A stretch of DNA of 64,000 bases from Desulfuromonas sp. DDH964 (GTDB lineage: Bacteria; Desulfobacterota; Desulfuromonadia; Desulfuromonadales; DDH964): NCBI RefSeq assembly GCF_001611275.1, contig NZ_CP015080.1, forward strand, positions 1,798,001-1,862,000, in the 5' to 3' direction. The translations under genes were made by a program, and so were the position numbers. Shown piece by piece: positions 45,228 to 52,485 of this stretch (positions are counted from its first letter, which is position 1; every line of letters begins with the position of its first letter). The notes beneath the pieces were generated by a model. That model was not told the origin of the DNA and ran no database searches. It was given only the letters and a program-made list of their open reading frames with translations.

Positions 45228-46247
45228 TCAGGGAAACAGTTTTTCCGGCATAAACGGCACTTGGTCGCGCATAACGAAGAACGCCGCCCGGGTCAGCTTG
45301 TGGGCCAGGGCGCCGTGGGCCACCATGACCGGACACTTTGCGAGCTTGCGTTGATAGAACGCCCGCGCTTTCGGATCAAAACGACGGGCGAGTTCGGCCG
45401 CTTCGGAAAAGGCCCAGGCCAGGTATTTATTGCCGTTCTTTTCGTTGCCCCGTCCTTTGGCCTTGCCGTTGCTGGTCCAGCGACTGGAGACCTTGCGGCA
45501 ATACGAGGCGTAATTTCCGACCTTGGCAAAGCGTTCGATGCACCCGGTTTCCAGCCGGATGGTCAAGCCCAGAATCTTGCCGACGCCGGGAAGGGACAGA
45601 AGATAGCGATAGGGGCCGTCGAGATCGATTTTACCTTCGACAACCGCCTCGATCTGCCGAATCTGCCGGGTAAGAAAGTCGATACTCTCCTTGCTGACCG
45701 CTCCGGCCAGGGCCAAATCCTCGTTTTCGGCGAGCAGGGGACCGATACGGTCACCTCGGAATCGTTTGATCTCGTTCGCCTTGAGTCGAACGCCGCAATT
45801 GCGGGTGACGATGTTCTGCAAGCTGATGATCAGCGAAGTCCGAAGGCGTATCAGATGTCCGCGTTTTCGCAACAGGTCGCGTACCGGACGCATTTCCTTC
45901 GGATAGATGTAGCCTTCCGGCAGAATGTTCAAGCGCAGCATCTCGGCCAACCAAAAAGAATCGTGGACATCGTCGACATGCTTCAACCCCTTGTAGGTTT
46001 GAATGGCCGCAGGATTGGCCAAATGAACTCGATATCCTTCGTCCATCAACAGATCCACCAGCCAGTACCAGTTGTAGGTCGATTCAACAACGGCGCCCAT
46101 CAAGTCGGGCCGAAACGGCTGGAGGGTTTGTAAAATCTGCTTCGGGTCGTTGTCCAGCTTCTTTTTGAAAATCCTCTTTCCGTTCTGGTCAATGATTCCA
46201 AGATAGTTGTTATTTGAGTGCAGGTCGAAACCAGAGTAGAGTTTCAT
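45228..46247 (-). CDS. IS110 family transposase (DEDD RuvC-like recombinase)
   Basis: The 339-residue protein appears complete. The N-terminal RuvC-like DEDD domain has D in SGFDLHSN near residue 8, E in VVESTYNW near 55 and the DVHDSFWLAE pair near 93-96. The C-terminal Tnp_20 domain has LPGVGKILGLTIRLETG near 220 and the nucleophile-serine region YCRKVSSRWTSNGKAKGRG near 250-268. These elements insert via an RNA-guided (bridge RNA) mechanism. The start has a strong ribosome-binding site (AGGAGG) that is buried in a hairpin. It is flanked by toxin-antitoxin and DUF488 genes. Confidence 0.94.
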   Translation of the reverse strand: MKLYSGFDLHSNNNYLGIIDQNGKRIFKKKLDNDPKQILQTLQPFRPDLMGAVVESTYNWYWLVDLLMDEGYRVHLANPAAIQTYKGLKHVDDVHDSFWLAEMLRLNILPEGYIYPKEMRPVRDLLRKRGHLIRLRTSLIISLQNIVTRNCGVRLKANEIKRFRGDRIGPLLAENEDLALAGAVSKESIDFLTRQIRQIEAVVEGKIDLDGPYRYLLSLPGVGKILGLTIRLETGCIERFAKVGNYASYCRKVSSRWTSNGKAKGRGNEKNGNKYLAWAFSEAAELARRFDPKARAFYQRKLAKCPVMVAHGALAHKLTRAAFFVMRDQVPFMPEKLFP

Positions 46248-46324
46248 AAGGCACCTCCTAAAATAGGGAGTTGTTTGTTGTTCCTAGCGTACCAGGATCG
46301 GCCTGGTAGCGTAGGAGGTGCCTT
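46248..46324 (-). repeat. Inverted repeat sequestering the transposase ribosome-binding site
   Basis: AAGGCACCTCCTA (46248-46260) and TAGGAGGTGCCTT (46312-46324) are exact 13-bp inverted repeats. An inner stem TACCAGG/CCTGGTA (46290-46308) lies between them. In the transposase mRNA the upstream arm CACCTCC matches the anti-Shine-Dalgarno sequence and can pair with the Shine-Dalgarno just before the ATG. Confidence 0.75.
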
Positions 46325-46446
46325 TTAGAGGATTATCAGGCTTTGCCAAGTTGCAAAGTCTTTCAATCGACGCCCCAGTTGGACCACAACCTGCCTCCCT
46401 GCTACCCTCTGCGCTGGCCAATATTGTATGGCGGAAGACTGCTACA

Positions 46447-46806
46447 ATGGTCAGTACCATGGAAATAGCCGTCAAAAGAGCCTATGAGGAACCGTCCGCT
46501 AAGGACGGTCGCCGAATCCTTGTCGATCGCATCTGGCCGCGGGGCCGCAGCAAGGAGGTAATGCAGCTTGACGCCTGGCTCAAGGAGGTTGCGCCGAGCG
46601 ATGAGCTGCGCAAGTGGTTCGGCCACGAGCCGGAGAAGTGGCCGGAGTTCAAGCGCCGCTACTTCGCGGAACTGGATGACCACCCCGAGGCGGTGGCGGA
46701 ACTGCGCGGTCTGTTGGGGAGGGGACGGGTGACGCTGGTCTTTGGCGCCCGGGATGAGGCGCACAACAATGCGGTGGCGCTCAAGGAGTACCTGGAGCGG
46801 GGCTAG
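46447..46806 (+). CDS. DUF488 family protein (YeaO-like)
   Basis: The ATG at 46447 (or 46459, MEIAVKRAYEEPS) starts a protein of about 115 residues. The family signature is VKRAYEEPSAKDGRRILVDRIWPRGRSKE near the N-terminus, followed by WLKEVAPSDELRKWFGHEPEKWPEF and a VTLVFGARDEAHNNAVALKEYL end. These match the YeaO branch of DUF488, a small cytoplasmic family of unknown biochemical role. No good ribosome-binding site is seen for either start. It sits inside the island bracketed by the two-hairpin repeats. Confidence 0.87.
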   Translation: MVSTMEIAVKRAYEEPSAKDGRRILVDRIWPRGRSKEVMQLDAWLKEVAPSDELRKWFGHEPEKWPEFKRRYFAELDDHPEAVAELRGLLGRGRVTLVFGARDEAHNNAVALKEYLERG

Positions 46807-46885
46807 CGCGAAATTCCGGCGAGGACGACTGCTGGCTTTGGTCAATAACCGGTCGCTGCGTCCGCCGACCAGGGTCCACAAATCA

Positions 46886-46918
46886 ACGGCAGCCGCACCC
46901 GGATGGGGCGGCTGCCGT
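46886..46918. terminator. Strong hairpin between convergent genes
   Basis: ACGGCAGCCGC pairs perfectly with GCGGCTGCCGT around an 11-base loop. There is no T-run, so termination is uncertain; it lies between the DUF488 gene and the convergent glycine-zipper gene. Confidence 0.45.
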
Positions 46919-46951
46919 AGTCATTTGGAGCCAAGGGTGACAAGGAAAGGG

Positions 46952-47605
46952 TCAATGATCCCGGTGGCGATGATGTCTTGCGCGGTCGTAGCGGTCGGAG
47001 CGGTCACTGTACGAGAAGGATAGGTAGGTGGAATACGGCCAGTAGTAGGCCGGGCGGTAGCGGGGGACGTAAACCGGCTCCCGCACGTAGACCCGGGTGG
47101 TCTGCTGCGTGACTACCTGCGTCTGGACCGGCTCGGCGTTGCGGACGATTTGCCAGGAGCCATCAGGCTGGCGGCAGGCGGTGCCGTAGGCCTGTTGCTC
47201 CTCGCCACCGACGATGACGGTCTGTTGGTATTCGCGGCAGTAGCGGCCGTCGTTGGCCTGATAGGTTCGGGTCGGCGTCACCGCGCCGCTGTTGCCGCTG
47301 TCCGGGTTGACCCAGGTGCTGGTCTGGTTGCTGGGGAGGGTCTCCAGGGTCTGCTGGGCGGTCTGCTCCATGTAGATCTGGTCGGTGCGGTCGAGGGTGC
47401 GGCCGATATCCTGGCCGATCAGAGCACCGGCCAAGGTGCCGATGGCGACCCCGACCAGTCGACCGGTGCCGCCCCCGAACTGGGAGCCGATCAGCGCCCC
47501 GGCGCCGGCGCCGAGCAGGGTGCCGCCGCCTTCTTTCGGCCCGGCCGCGTAGGCAGTCCCCGTGAGCAGGGCGATGAAGCTGAGGATGGTAACGAGTCGT
47601 TTCAT
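46952..47605 (-). CDS. Secreted glycine-zipper (17 kDa surface antigen-like) protein
   Basis: The ATG at 47605 is preceded by GGGAGGTG; an upstream GTG overlaps that site and is rejected. The 217-residue protein has a signal peptide (about 1-22, AYA-A). A glycine-zipper membrane segment follows (about 28-66, with GAGAGALIGSQFGGGTG and GVAIGTLAGALIGQDIG), as in Rickettsia 17 kDa-antigen-type outer-membrane proteins. A C-rich pair (YCREYQQ and YGTACRQPDG) fits the conserved surface-protein domain after it. The tail is rich in Tyr, Arg, Asp and His. It is not a lipoprotein by sequence, as no lipobox cysteine is seen. Confidence 0.82.
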   Translation of the reverse strand: MKRLVTILSFIALLTGTAYAAGPKEGGGTLLGAGAGALIGSQFGGGTGRLVGVAIGTLAGALIGQDIGRTLDRTDQIYMEQTAQQTLETLPSNQTSTWVNPDSGNSGAVTPTRTYQANDGRYCREYQQTVIVGGEEQQAYGTACRQPDGSWQIVRNAEPVQTQVVTQQTTRVYVREPVYVPRYRPAYYWPYSTYLSFSYSDRSDRYDRARHHRHRDH

Positions 47606-47639
47606 GGTCACCTCCCTGGCGGAAGTGGGTGATGGTTCA

Positions 47640-47731
47640 TTTTAATCTCAGGTGGGTCGAATTCCCCGAAGCTTGCTTCGATGAAAGCGATCAATCTAAA
47701 CTTTTGATACCCCGTAGCTTGCTGCGGGGAG
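47640..47731 (-). repeat. Two-hairpin palindromic repeat, right copy (inverted)
   Basis: Read on the minus strand this repeats the left copy. CCCCGCAGCAAGCTACGGGG with TATCAA gives 26 exact bases (47704-47729). Then come 25 bases and hairpin 2, CGAAGCAAGCTTCG, then GGGGAATTCGACCCACC. In hairpin 2 the C-G pair of the left copy is replaced by A-T, keeping the stem. Confidence 0.75.
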
Positions 47732-47861
47732 ATTCATTCCTTCCACCGCGTTTGATGCAAAGGTAGCGCGGGAATGTGAACGAAATGTGGAAGCAATAAG
47801 GAAATCCGGCCGGGGTAAGGTTTCGGGGTGGTTCGAAGCAGCGGGAAGAAACAATCGCTGG

Positions 47862-47901
47862 TTGACAAGGCCTCAGAACCGGCGTACGATTTTGCGTACG
47901 C
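47862..47901 (+). promoter_or_regulatory. yefM-yoeB promoter with overlapping CGTACG operator
   Basis: TTGACA (47862-47867) and TACGAT (47885-47890) are 17 bp apart. Two CGTACG hexamers (47883-47888 and 47895-47900), 12 bp centre to centre within a 20-bp inverted repeat, cover the -10 element. The E. coli YefM operator uses TGTACA hexamers at the same 12-bp spacing. Confidence 0.75.
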
Positions 47902-47914
47902 AAAGGAGGTGCCC

Positions 47915-48157
47915 ATGACCACGATAACGGCAACCGAAGCCCGAAGGCTTCTTTACCAACTGCTCGACGACGTATCTGAATCGCACGAACCGATCCAGAT
48001 CACCGGCAAACGCAACAGTGCGGTCCTGATTTCCGAGGACGACTGGCGCGCCGTGCAGGAGACCCTTTATCTGCATTCTGTCCCCGGTATGCGGGAGTCA
48101 ATCGTCGATGGTATGAAGACACCGGTGGAAGAATGCGATGAGGAACTGGACTGGTGA
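47915..48157 (+). CDS. yefM: YefM-type antitoxin
   Basis: The ATG at 47915 follows AAAGGAGGTG. The 80-residue protein has the YefM/Phd beginning MTTITATEARRLLYQLLDDVSESHEPIQITGK, then NSAVLISEDDWRAVQETLYL and an acidic C-terminus that would bind YoeB. It overlaps the toxin start by four bases. The operator covering its promoter suggests conditional cooperative autorepression as in E. coli. It lies just outside the right copy of the two-hairpin repeat. Confidence 0.94.
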   Translation: MTTITATEARRLLYQLLDDVSESHEPIQITGKRNSAVLISEDDWRAVQETLYLHSVPGMRESIVDGMKTPVEECDEELDW

Positions 48158-48417
48158 GCTGGCGTCTGGTCTACACCAGGCAGGCTCAGAAGGATGCAAA
48201 GAAACTCGCTGCTTCGGGTTTGAAATCCAAAGCACAGCAATTGCTCGACATCCTGGCCGAGAATCCCTTCCAAAATCCCCCTCCCTACGAAAAGCTTGTA
48301 GGCGACCTGGCGGGCGCCTATTCACGACGTATCAATATCAAGCATCGCCTCATCTACCAGGTTCTCGAGGAGATTGGTACGGTGAAGGTCCTCCGTCTGT
48401 GGACTCACTACGAATAG
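48154..48417 (+). CDS. yoeB: YoeB-type mRNA interferase toxin
   Basis: The GTG at 48154 overlaps the antitoxin stop. The 87-residue protein has the Txe/YoeB signature: SWRLVYTRQAQKDAKKL, NPFQNPPPYEKLVGDLAGAYSRRINIKHRLIYQV, and the C-terminal WTHYE. The His and Tyr of WTHYE correspond to the catalytic C-terminal residues of E. coli YoeB, and E and R residues in the middle are present. It cleaves mRNA in the ribosomal A site. The module is complete and appears functional. Confidence 0.95.
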   Translation: MSWRLVYTRQAQKDAKKLAASGLKSKAQQLLDILAENPFQNPPPYEKLVGDLAGAYSRRINIKHRLIYQVLEEIGTVKVLRLWTHYE

Positions 48418-48514
48418 GGATCAAATCCTCTGAAGGGGGTGAGCTATCTCCAGCGCTCCACCGGGCCAGTTTTCTGGTGCACAGATTGCTTCGGGGTACC
48501 AAGAGCTGCCGGCA

Positions 48515-48544
48515 TTGAAATCCCCCCGGCAATAATGCTATAGA
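48515..48544 (+). promoter_or_regulatory. Promoter of holC-rsmE
   Basis: TTGAAA and TATAGA are 18 bp apart, 50 bp before the holC start. Confidence 0.5.
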
Positions 48545-48593
48545 CAGGGGCGGCTGAACGGTCGCCCCATTTGCCTTTCCAAGTGAGCCTGAT

Positions 48594-49013
48594 ATGCCCC
48601 GCGTTGAGTTCATCCGCCTGAAGAAGCCCGAAAAGGCCAAGCACCTCTGCGAACTGGCCGAAGAGTATTTCAACGCCGGCAAGCGGGTGCTGGTGACTGT
48701 CCTCGACGACAACCAGGGAGTGACCCTCGACGGTTTCATGTGGACCTGGAAGAAGGGGGCGTTTATCCCCCACGCCTGGTGCAACGGCGCCGTCGACTGC
48801 CTTGACGATCCGGTGGCCATCACTACCGAGGAGCAGAATCCCAACGGTGCCCAGGTGCTGATCATGGGCAAGCCGTGCTCGCCCGGGTTCGTGCGCCAGT
48901 TCGAGCACGCCATCGACTTCGCCGAACTCTACGACGACGATCTCGCCAACGCATCCCGCCAGCGTTTTGCCCAGTTCCGGGAGGCCGGTCTTGATCCCGG
49001 AATGCGTCAATAG
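48594..49013 (+). CDS. holC: DNA polymerase III chi subunit
   Basis: The 139-residue protein has the HolC fold: MPRVEFIRLKKPEKAKHLCELAEEYFNAGKRVLV, then the WTWKKGAFIPHAW motif and a QVLIMGKPC-containing strand. The central TTEEQNPNGAQVL block is typical of chi. In the clamp-loader complex chi links psi to single-strand binding protein. Psi is often absent outside gamma-proteobacteria, as expected here. Its end overlaps the start of rsmE. Confidence 0.9.
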   Translation: MPRVEFIRLKKPEKAKHLCELAEEYFNAGKRVLVTVLDDNQGVTLDGFMWTWKKGAFIPHAWCNGAVDCLDDPVAITTEEQNPNGAQVLIMGKPCSPGFVRQFEHAIDFAELYDDDLANASRQRFAQFREAGLDPGMRQ

Positions 49014-49755
49014 CGGCGGTCCCGGCAGCATCCTCCGCCTCGACGCCGTCCCGACCCTGGAAACGGTCTGTCCCCTCTCCGCCGTCGCCCTGACAGCCCT
49101 CGCCGCCTGGCGTGCCCGCCCCGGAGCCATCGTCACCCTGGTCGACCCGGAGCAGACCTGCTACCGCGCCCGGCTGGTGGCGGACGGGGAGGCGTGGCTG
49201 GTGATCCCCTTCGAGCGGCTGAAGCGGCCGGCGGAGAGCCGCGTCGCCCTCCACGTCTACCACGCCCTGCCGGAGAAGGAGCGCTTTGAGCTGGTGCTGC
49301 AAAAGCTGACCGAACTCGGCGCGACCCGCATCGTGCCGATGATCACCAGGCGCTCGGCGACCCTGGAAGAACGGGATGCCGGGCAGAAGAAATCGCACCG
49401 CTGGCCGGAGGTGGTACTGCGCGCCGCCCGTCAATGCCGCCGGGCGATGCTGCCGGAGCTCGGCGCCGTCACCGACTGGGACAGCGCGACCTACGCCGCC
49501 GCCCAGGCCGACCTGCGCCTGATCCTTTACGAAGGGGAGGCGGGCTGGGGCTTCGACGAAGCGATCGCCGGCCAGCGCCCCGGGCAGGTTGCCCTGCTGG
49601 TTGGACCGGAAGGGGGCTTTGCCCCGGAGGAGGTCGCCGAAGCCCGCGACCTCGGTTTCCTGCCGGTCTCCCTCGGCCCGCGTATTTTGCGCACCGAGAC
49701 CGCTGCCATTGCTGCTGTGGCGGTGTTGCAGTATGCGTTGGGGGATCTGCGCTGA
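48991..49755 (+). CDS. rsmE: 16S rRNA m3U1498 methyltransferase RsmE
   Basis: The TTG at 48991 is favoured because GGGAGG lies just upstream inside holC; another TTG at 48967 is possible. The 254-residue SPOUT-class enzyme has a PUA-like N-terminal domain (about 15-75) and the catalytic part. Key motifs are KLTELGATRIVPMIT, the RAARQCRRAMLPEL segment and the knot with LLVGPEGGFAPEEV and SLGPRILRTETA. It methylates N3 of U1498 in 16S rRNA using AdoMet. Confidence 0.93.
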   Translation: MIPECVNSGGPGSILRLDAVPTLETVCPLSAVALTALAAWRARPGAIVTLVDPEQTCYRARLVADGEAWLVIPFERLKRPAESRVALHVYHALPEKERFELVLQKLTELGATRIVPMITRRSATLEERDAGQKKSHRWPEVVLRAARQCRRAMLPELGAVTDWDSATYAAAQADLRLILYEGEAGWGFDEAIAGQRPGQVALLVGPEGGFAPEEVAEARDLGFLPVSLGPRILRTETAAIAAVAVLQYALGDLR

Positions 49756-49783
49756 AAGTTCATTGCGAAAGGCAGGTTCACGC

Positions 49784-49864
49784 GGATCAAATCTGATCAC
49801 TTCGGATAAAAATCGGATCAGGCCTTGGGGCTTGGTTGCATCCGAACTTAATCAGATTTGATCC
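49784..49864. repeat. Intergenic inverted repeat between rsmE and trmJ-like gene
   Basis: GGATCAAATCTGAT (49784-49797) faces ATCAGATTTGATCC (49851-49864). The flanks add ATCCG/CGGAT pairs and an outer GCGGAT/ATCCGC match (49782 to 49875), giving a nested palindromic structure. It looks like a dispersed intergenic repeat rather than a terminator. Confidence 0.65.
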
Positions 49865-49926
49865 GAAGTTATCCGCGCGAAACGCCTTTGACCCAATTCG
49901 TTTTACCCAGTTCCAAAGGAGCCAGC

Positions 49927-50739
49927 TTGCCCCGCATGAACGCAACGCCAGAAGAAAATTCCGACTCCTCCGATCAGGTCGCCGAATTGTTGCGCAACGT
50001 CGTCGTCGTCCTGGTCGATCCCCAGGGGGCGCTGAACATCGGCTCGGTCTGCCGGGCGATGATGAACTTCGGCTTCGGCGAGCTGCGCCTGGTGGCGCCG
50101 CAGGTCGACTATCTCGGCGACGAGGGGCGACGCATGGCGGTGAAGGCGGCGCCGCTGCTGGAGGGGGCCAGGCAATATGCCGATCTCGCTGCCGCCCTCG
50201 CCGATTGCAGCCTCGCCCTTGGCACCACGCGCCGCTTCGGCAAGTACCGCGAGGATTTTCTCCACCCCCACGAGGCTGCCAGCTATCTCCTGCCGCAGGC
50301 GGTCAAGGGGCGCGTCGCCCTTGTCTTCGGCCGCGAGGACCACGGGCTCTACACCGCCGAGCTCGATCTCTGCCAGCGCTTCATCACCATCCCGACCCGC
50401 GACGAGCTGCCGTCGATGAATCTCGCCCAGGCAGTTTCCCTCTGCCTCTACGCCGTCGCCCAGGAAGCGGCGGCGAATGCCGGGCTGCAGCGGGCGGGTC
50501 GCAAGCTGGCGAGCCACCGCGAGCTCGAATCGCTCTATGCCCACATGCGCAGGAGTCTGCTCGCCATCGGTTTTCTCGATCCGCAGAACCCCGACCACAT
50601 CCTCCACACCTTTCGCCGCATCTTCGGCCGCGCCGGGCTCAACCCGCGCGAGGTGAAAATCCTGCACGGCATGATGCGCAGTATCGACTGGGTCGATTCG
50701 GAACGCCGCAGGAGAGAGGGGGAGGGGAGCGATGACTGA
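49927..50739 (+). CDS. TrmJ-like SpoU family RNA 2'-O-methyltransferase
   Basis: The TTG at 49927 has AGGAG five bases upstream; the ATG at 49936 is the alternative. The 270-residue product has the SPOUT core near the N-terminus: VVLVDPQGALNIGSVCRAMMNFGFGELRLVAP, then VALVFGREDHGLYTAELDLC and IPTRDELPSMNLAQAVSLCLYAV. An extra helical C-terminal segment ends near residue 268. Length and motifs match TrmJ, which methylates residue 32 of tRNA, but related family members exist. Its stop overlaps the next gene. Confidence 0.88.
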   Translation: MPRMNATPEENSDSSDQVAELLRNVVVVLVDPQGALNIGSVCRAMMNFGFGELRLVAPQVDYLGDEGRRMAVKAAPLLEGARQYADLAAALADCSLALGTTRRFGKYREDFLHPHEAASYLLPQAVKGRVALVFGREDHGLYTAELDLCQRFITIPTRDELPSMNLAQAVSLCLYAVAQEAAANAGLQRAGRKLASHRELESLYAHMRRSLLAIGFLDPQNPDHILHTFRRIFGRAGLNPREVKILHGMMRSIDWVDSERRRREGEGSDD

Positions 50740-51133
50740 GTTGACGCTGTTGCGGCGCGAACAGCTTGAAAACGGCCTCGTGCTGGAGTTCTTCGACCAC
50801 AGTAATCGCTATTTTGGCGACTATCACAAGGTCCGAGTCGAGGTTCACAGCCGCCTGCCGCTGCGTATTGATCTTTTCCAGGACGAGGCCGACCCGGCCG
50901 CCGCCCTGGCGCAGACCGCGGCACTCTTGGGCGATGCTCCCCTCGAAGTGCGCCAGCTCGAACGCATGGGAGTGCCCGGCGCCGAGGTCGAGCGGGTGCG
51001 GACGGCGCTGATCGACGATTTCCTGCGCACCGGCAGCATTTACCTGGCGCGCCCCGATTACCCGCAACGGTTGCTGCGGCAGAAGCTGGCCGTCGCTCGG
51101 CCCCGCCCATTTCTTCCCCGGGGGGAACGCTGA
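50732..51133 (+). CDS. Conserved-looking protein of unknown function
   Basis: I do not recognise this 133-residue protein. The ATG at 50732 overlaps the trmJ-like stop and its own stop overlaps the rlmD-like start, so it is translated in a coupled operon of RNA-modifying enzymes. It looks cytoplasmic: LENGLVLEFFDHSNRYFGDYHKVRVEVHSRLPL forms strands, followed by an EVRQLERMGVPGAEVERVRTALIDDFL helical part and a basic tail. No catalytic or metal motif is visible. The context suggests a role linked to RNA or translation (inference). Confidence 0.78.
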   Translation: MTELTLLRREQLENGLVLEFFDHSNRYFGDYHKVRVEVHSRLPLRIDLFQDEADPAAALAQTAALLGDAPLEVRQLERMGVPGAEVERVRTALIDDFLRTGSIYLARPDYPQRLLRQKLAVARPRPFLPRGER

Positions 51134-52422
51134 TGCTGGAGCTGACCATCGACAGCCTCGCCTTCGGCGGCAACGGTGTCGGCCGCCACGACGGCAAGGC
51201 GATCTTCGTCCCGCGCAGCGCGCCCGGCGACCGGCTGCGCTGCCGGGTCACCCGGGATCGCGGCCGCTTCGCCGAGGCGGAGCTGACCGAACTCCTGGAG
51301 CCGGGACCGGGGCGACGCCCGGCGCCCTGTCCGGTCTACGCCGAGTGCGGCGGCTGCCAGTGGCAGCACCTCGACTATCCGACCCAGTGCCACTGGAAGG
51401 GGACGGTCTTCGCCGAACAGCTGTGGCGCCAGGCCAGGGTGGAGAAAGCCGCGGTCCGGCCGCTCCTCGCCGCCGAACAGGAATGGGGCTATCGCAGCCG
51501 GGTCCAGTTCAAGTGCCGGCAAACGGCCGCCGGCCTGCAGCTCGGCTTTTATCGCCCCAACAGCCACTTCGTCGTCGATATTGCCCACTGCCCGATCAGC
51601 GCCCCGGTGATCAATCGTGGCCTGGCGCTCTTTCGCGCCTGGCTCCCCGAGTCTCCCTGCCCCGACCGCATCCCCCAGCTCGACCTCTCCGTTGACGACC
51701 GCGAGCAGTTGCGCGCGGTGGTCCACTGTCTCGATGCGAACCCGCAGCGGCTGGCCGACTACCTGCGCCCGCTGGCTCTCGCCGCCGGACTCGACCTCTT
51801 CCTGCAAAGCGGGCGCAAGTCGAGCCTGGTCCAGGTCTGCGGCGGCGAGGAGCTGCTGATCGAGGTCGACACCCCGCCGCTGCAGCTCGGCTACGGTCCG
51901 GGGGGCTTTGCCCAGGTCAACCTGGCGCAGAACCGCGCCCTGGTCGCCGAACTCCTCACGGCCCACCCCTGGCAGGGGGACGAGGCCGTTCTCGATCTCT
52001 TCTGCGGCATGGGCAACTTTTCCCTGCCGCTGGCGCGGCGGGTCAAAACCGTAACCGGGGTCGAGGACTATGCCCCCTCCATCGCCTCGGCCCGTGGCAA
52101 TGCCCGCCGCAACGGCCTGGCTAACCTTGACTTCCATGCCCGGCCGGCGGAAGGGGCGCTGCGCACCTACTTCCCGGCGAGTCCCCCGATCCTGGTTCTG
52201 CTTGATCCGCCCCGCAGCGGCGCCTATGCAGTAGCGCGGGAGCTGACCACCCACCCACCTGCTCTGATCGCCTACGTCTCCTGCGATCCGGCGACCCTGG
52301 CGCGGGACCTGCAGCCGCTGCTGCACGGCCCCTTCCGCCTGCTCTGGTCCCGCCCCATTGACCTCTTTCCCCAGACCTTCCATATCGAGAGCCTGACCCT
52401 CCTCGCGCGGCATGAGCCCTGA
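51133..52422 (+). CDS. TrmA/RlmD-type 23S rRNA (uracil-5-)-methyltransferase
   Basis: The 429-residue enzyme has a TRAM domain (about 1-55), the Fe-S cysteines in CPVYAECGGCQWQH near 70-80 with a later CPIS, and the AdoMet-binding core VLDLFCGMGNFSLPLA near 290. The catalytic cysteine is in AYVSCDPATLARD near 380, and ppRSGA is in the LLDPPRSGAY motif. Family members methylate U1939 (RlmD) or U747 (RlmC) of 23S rRNA, or U54 of tRNA; the four Cys favour an RlmD/RlmC-type protein. The ATG overlaps the previous stop (TGATG). Confidence 0.9.
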   Translation: MLELTIDSLAFGGNGVGRHDGKAIFVPRSAPGDRLRCRVTRDRGRFAEAELTELLEPGPGRRPAPCPVYAECGGCQWQHLDYPTQCHWKGTVFAEQLWRQARVEKAAVRPLLAAEQEWGYRSRVQFKCRQTAAGLQLGFYRPNSHFVVDIAHCPISAPVINRGLALFRAWLPESPCPDRIPQLDLSVDDREQLRAVVHCLDANPQRLADYLRPLALAAGLDLFLQSGRKSSLVQVCGGEELLIEVDTPPLQLGYGPGGFAQVNLAQNRALVAELLTAHPWQGDEAVLDLFCGMGNFSLPLARRVKTVTGVEDYAPSIASARGNARRNGLANLDFHARPAEGALRTYFPASPPILVLLDPPRSGAYAVARELTTHPPALIAYVSCDPATLARDLQPLLHGPFRLLWSRPIDLFPQTFHIESLTLLARHEP

Positions 52423-52485
52423 GCCGGGCATGGCGATTTAAGGTCTGCTATAGTAAGCGAAACCACCGTAGACCAGGAGAGCTGC

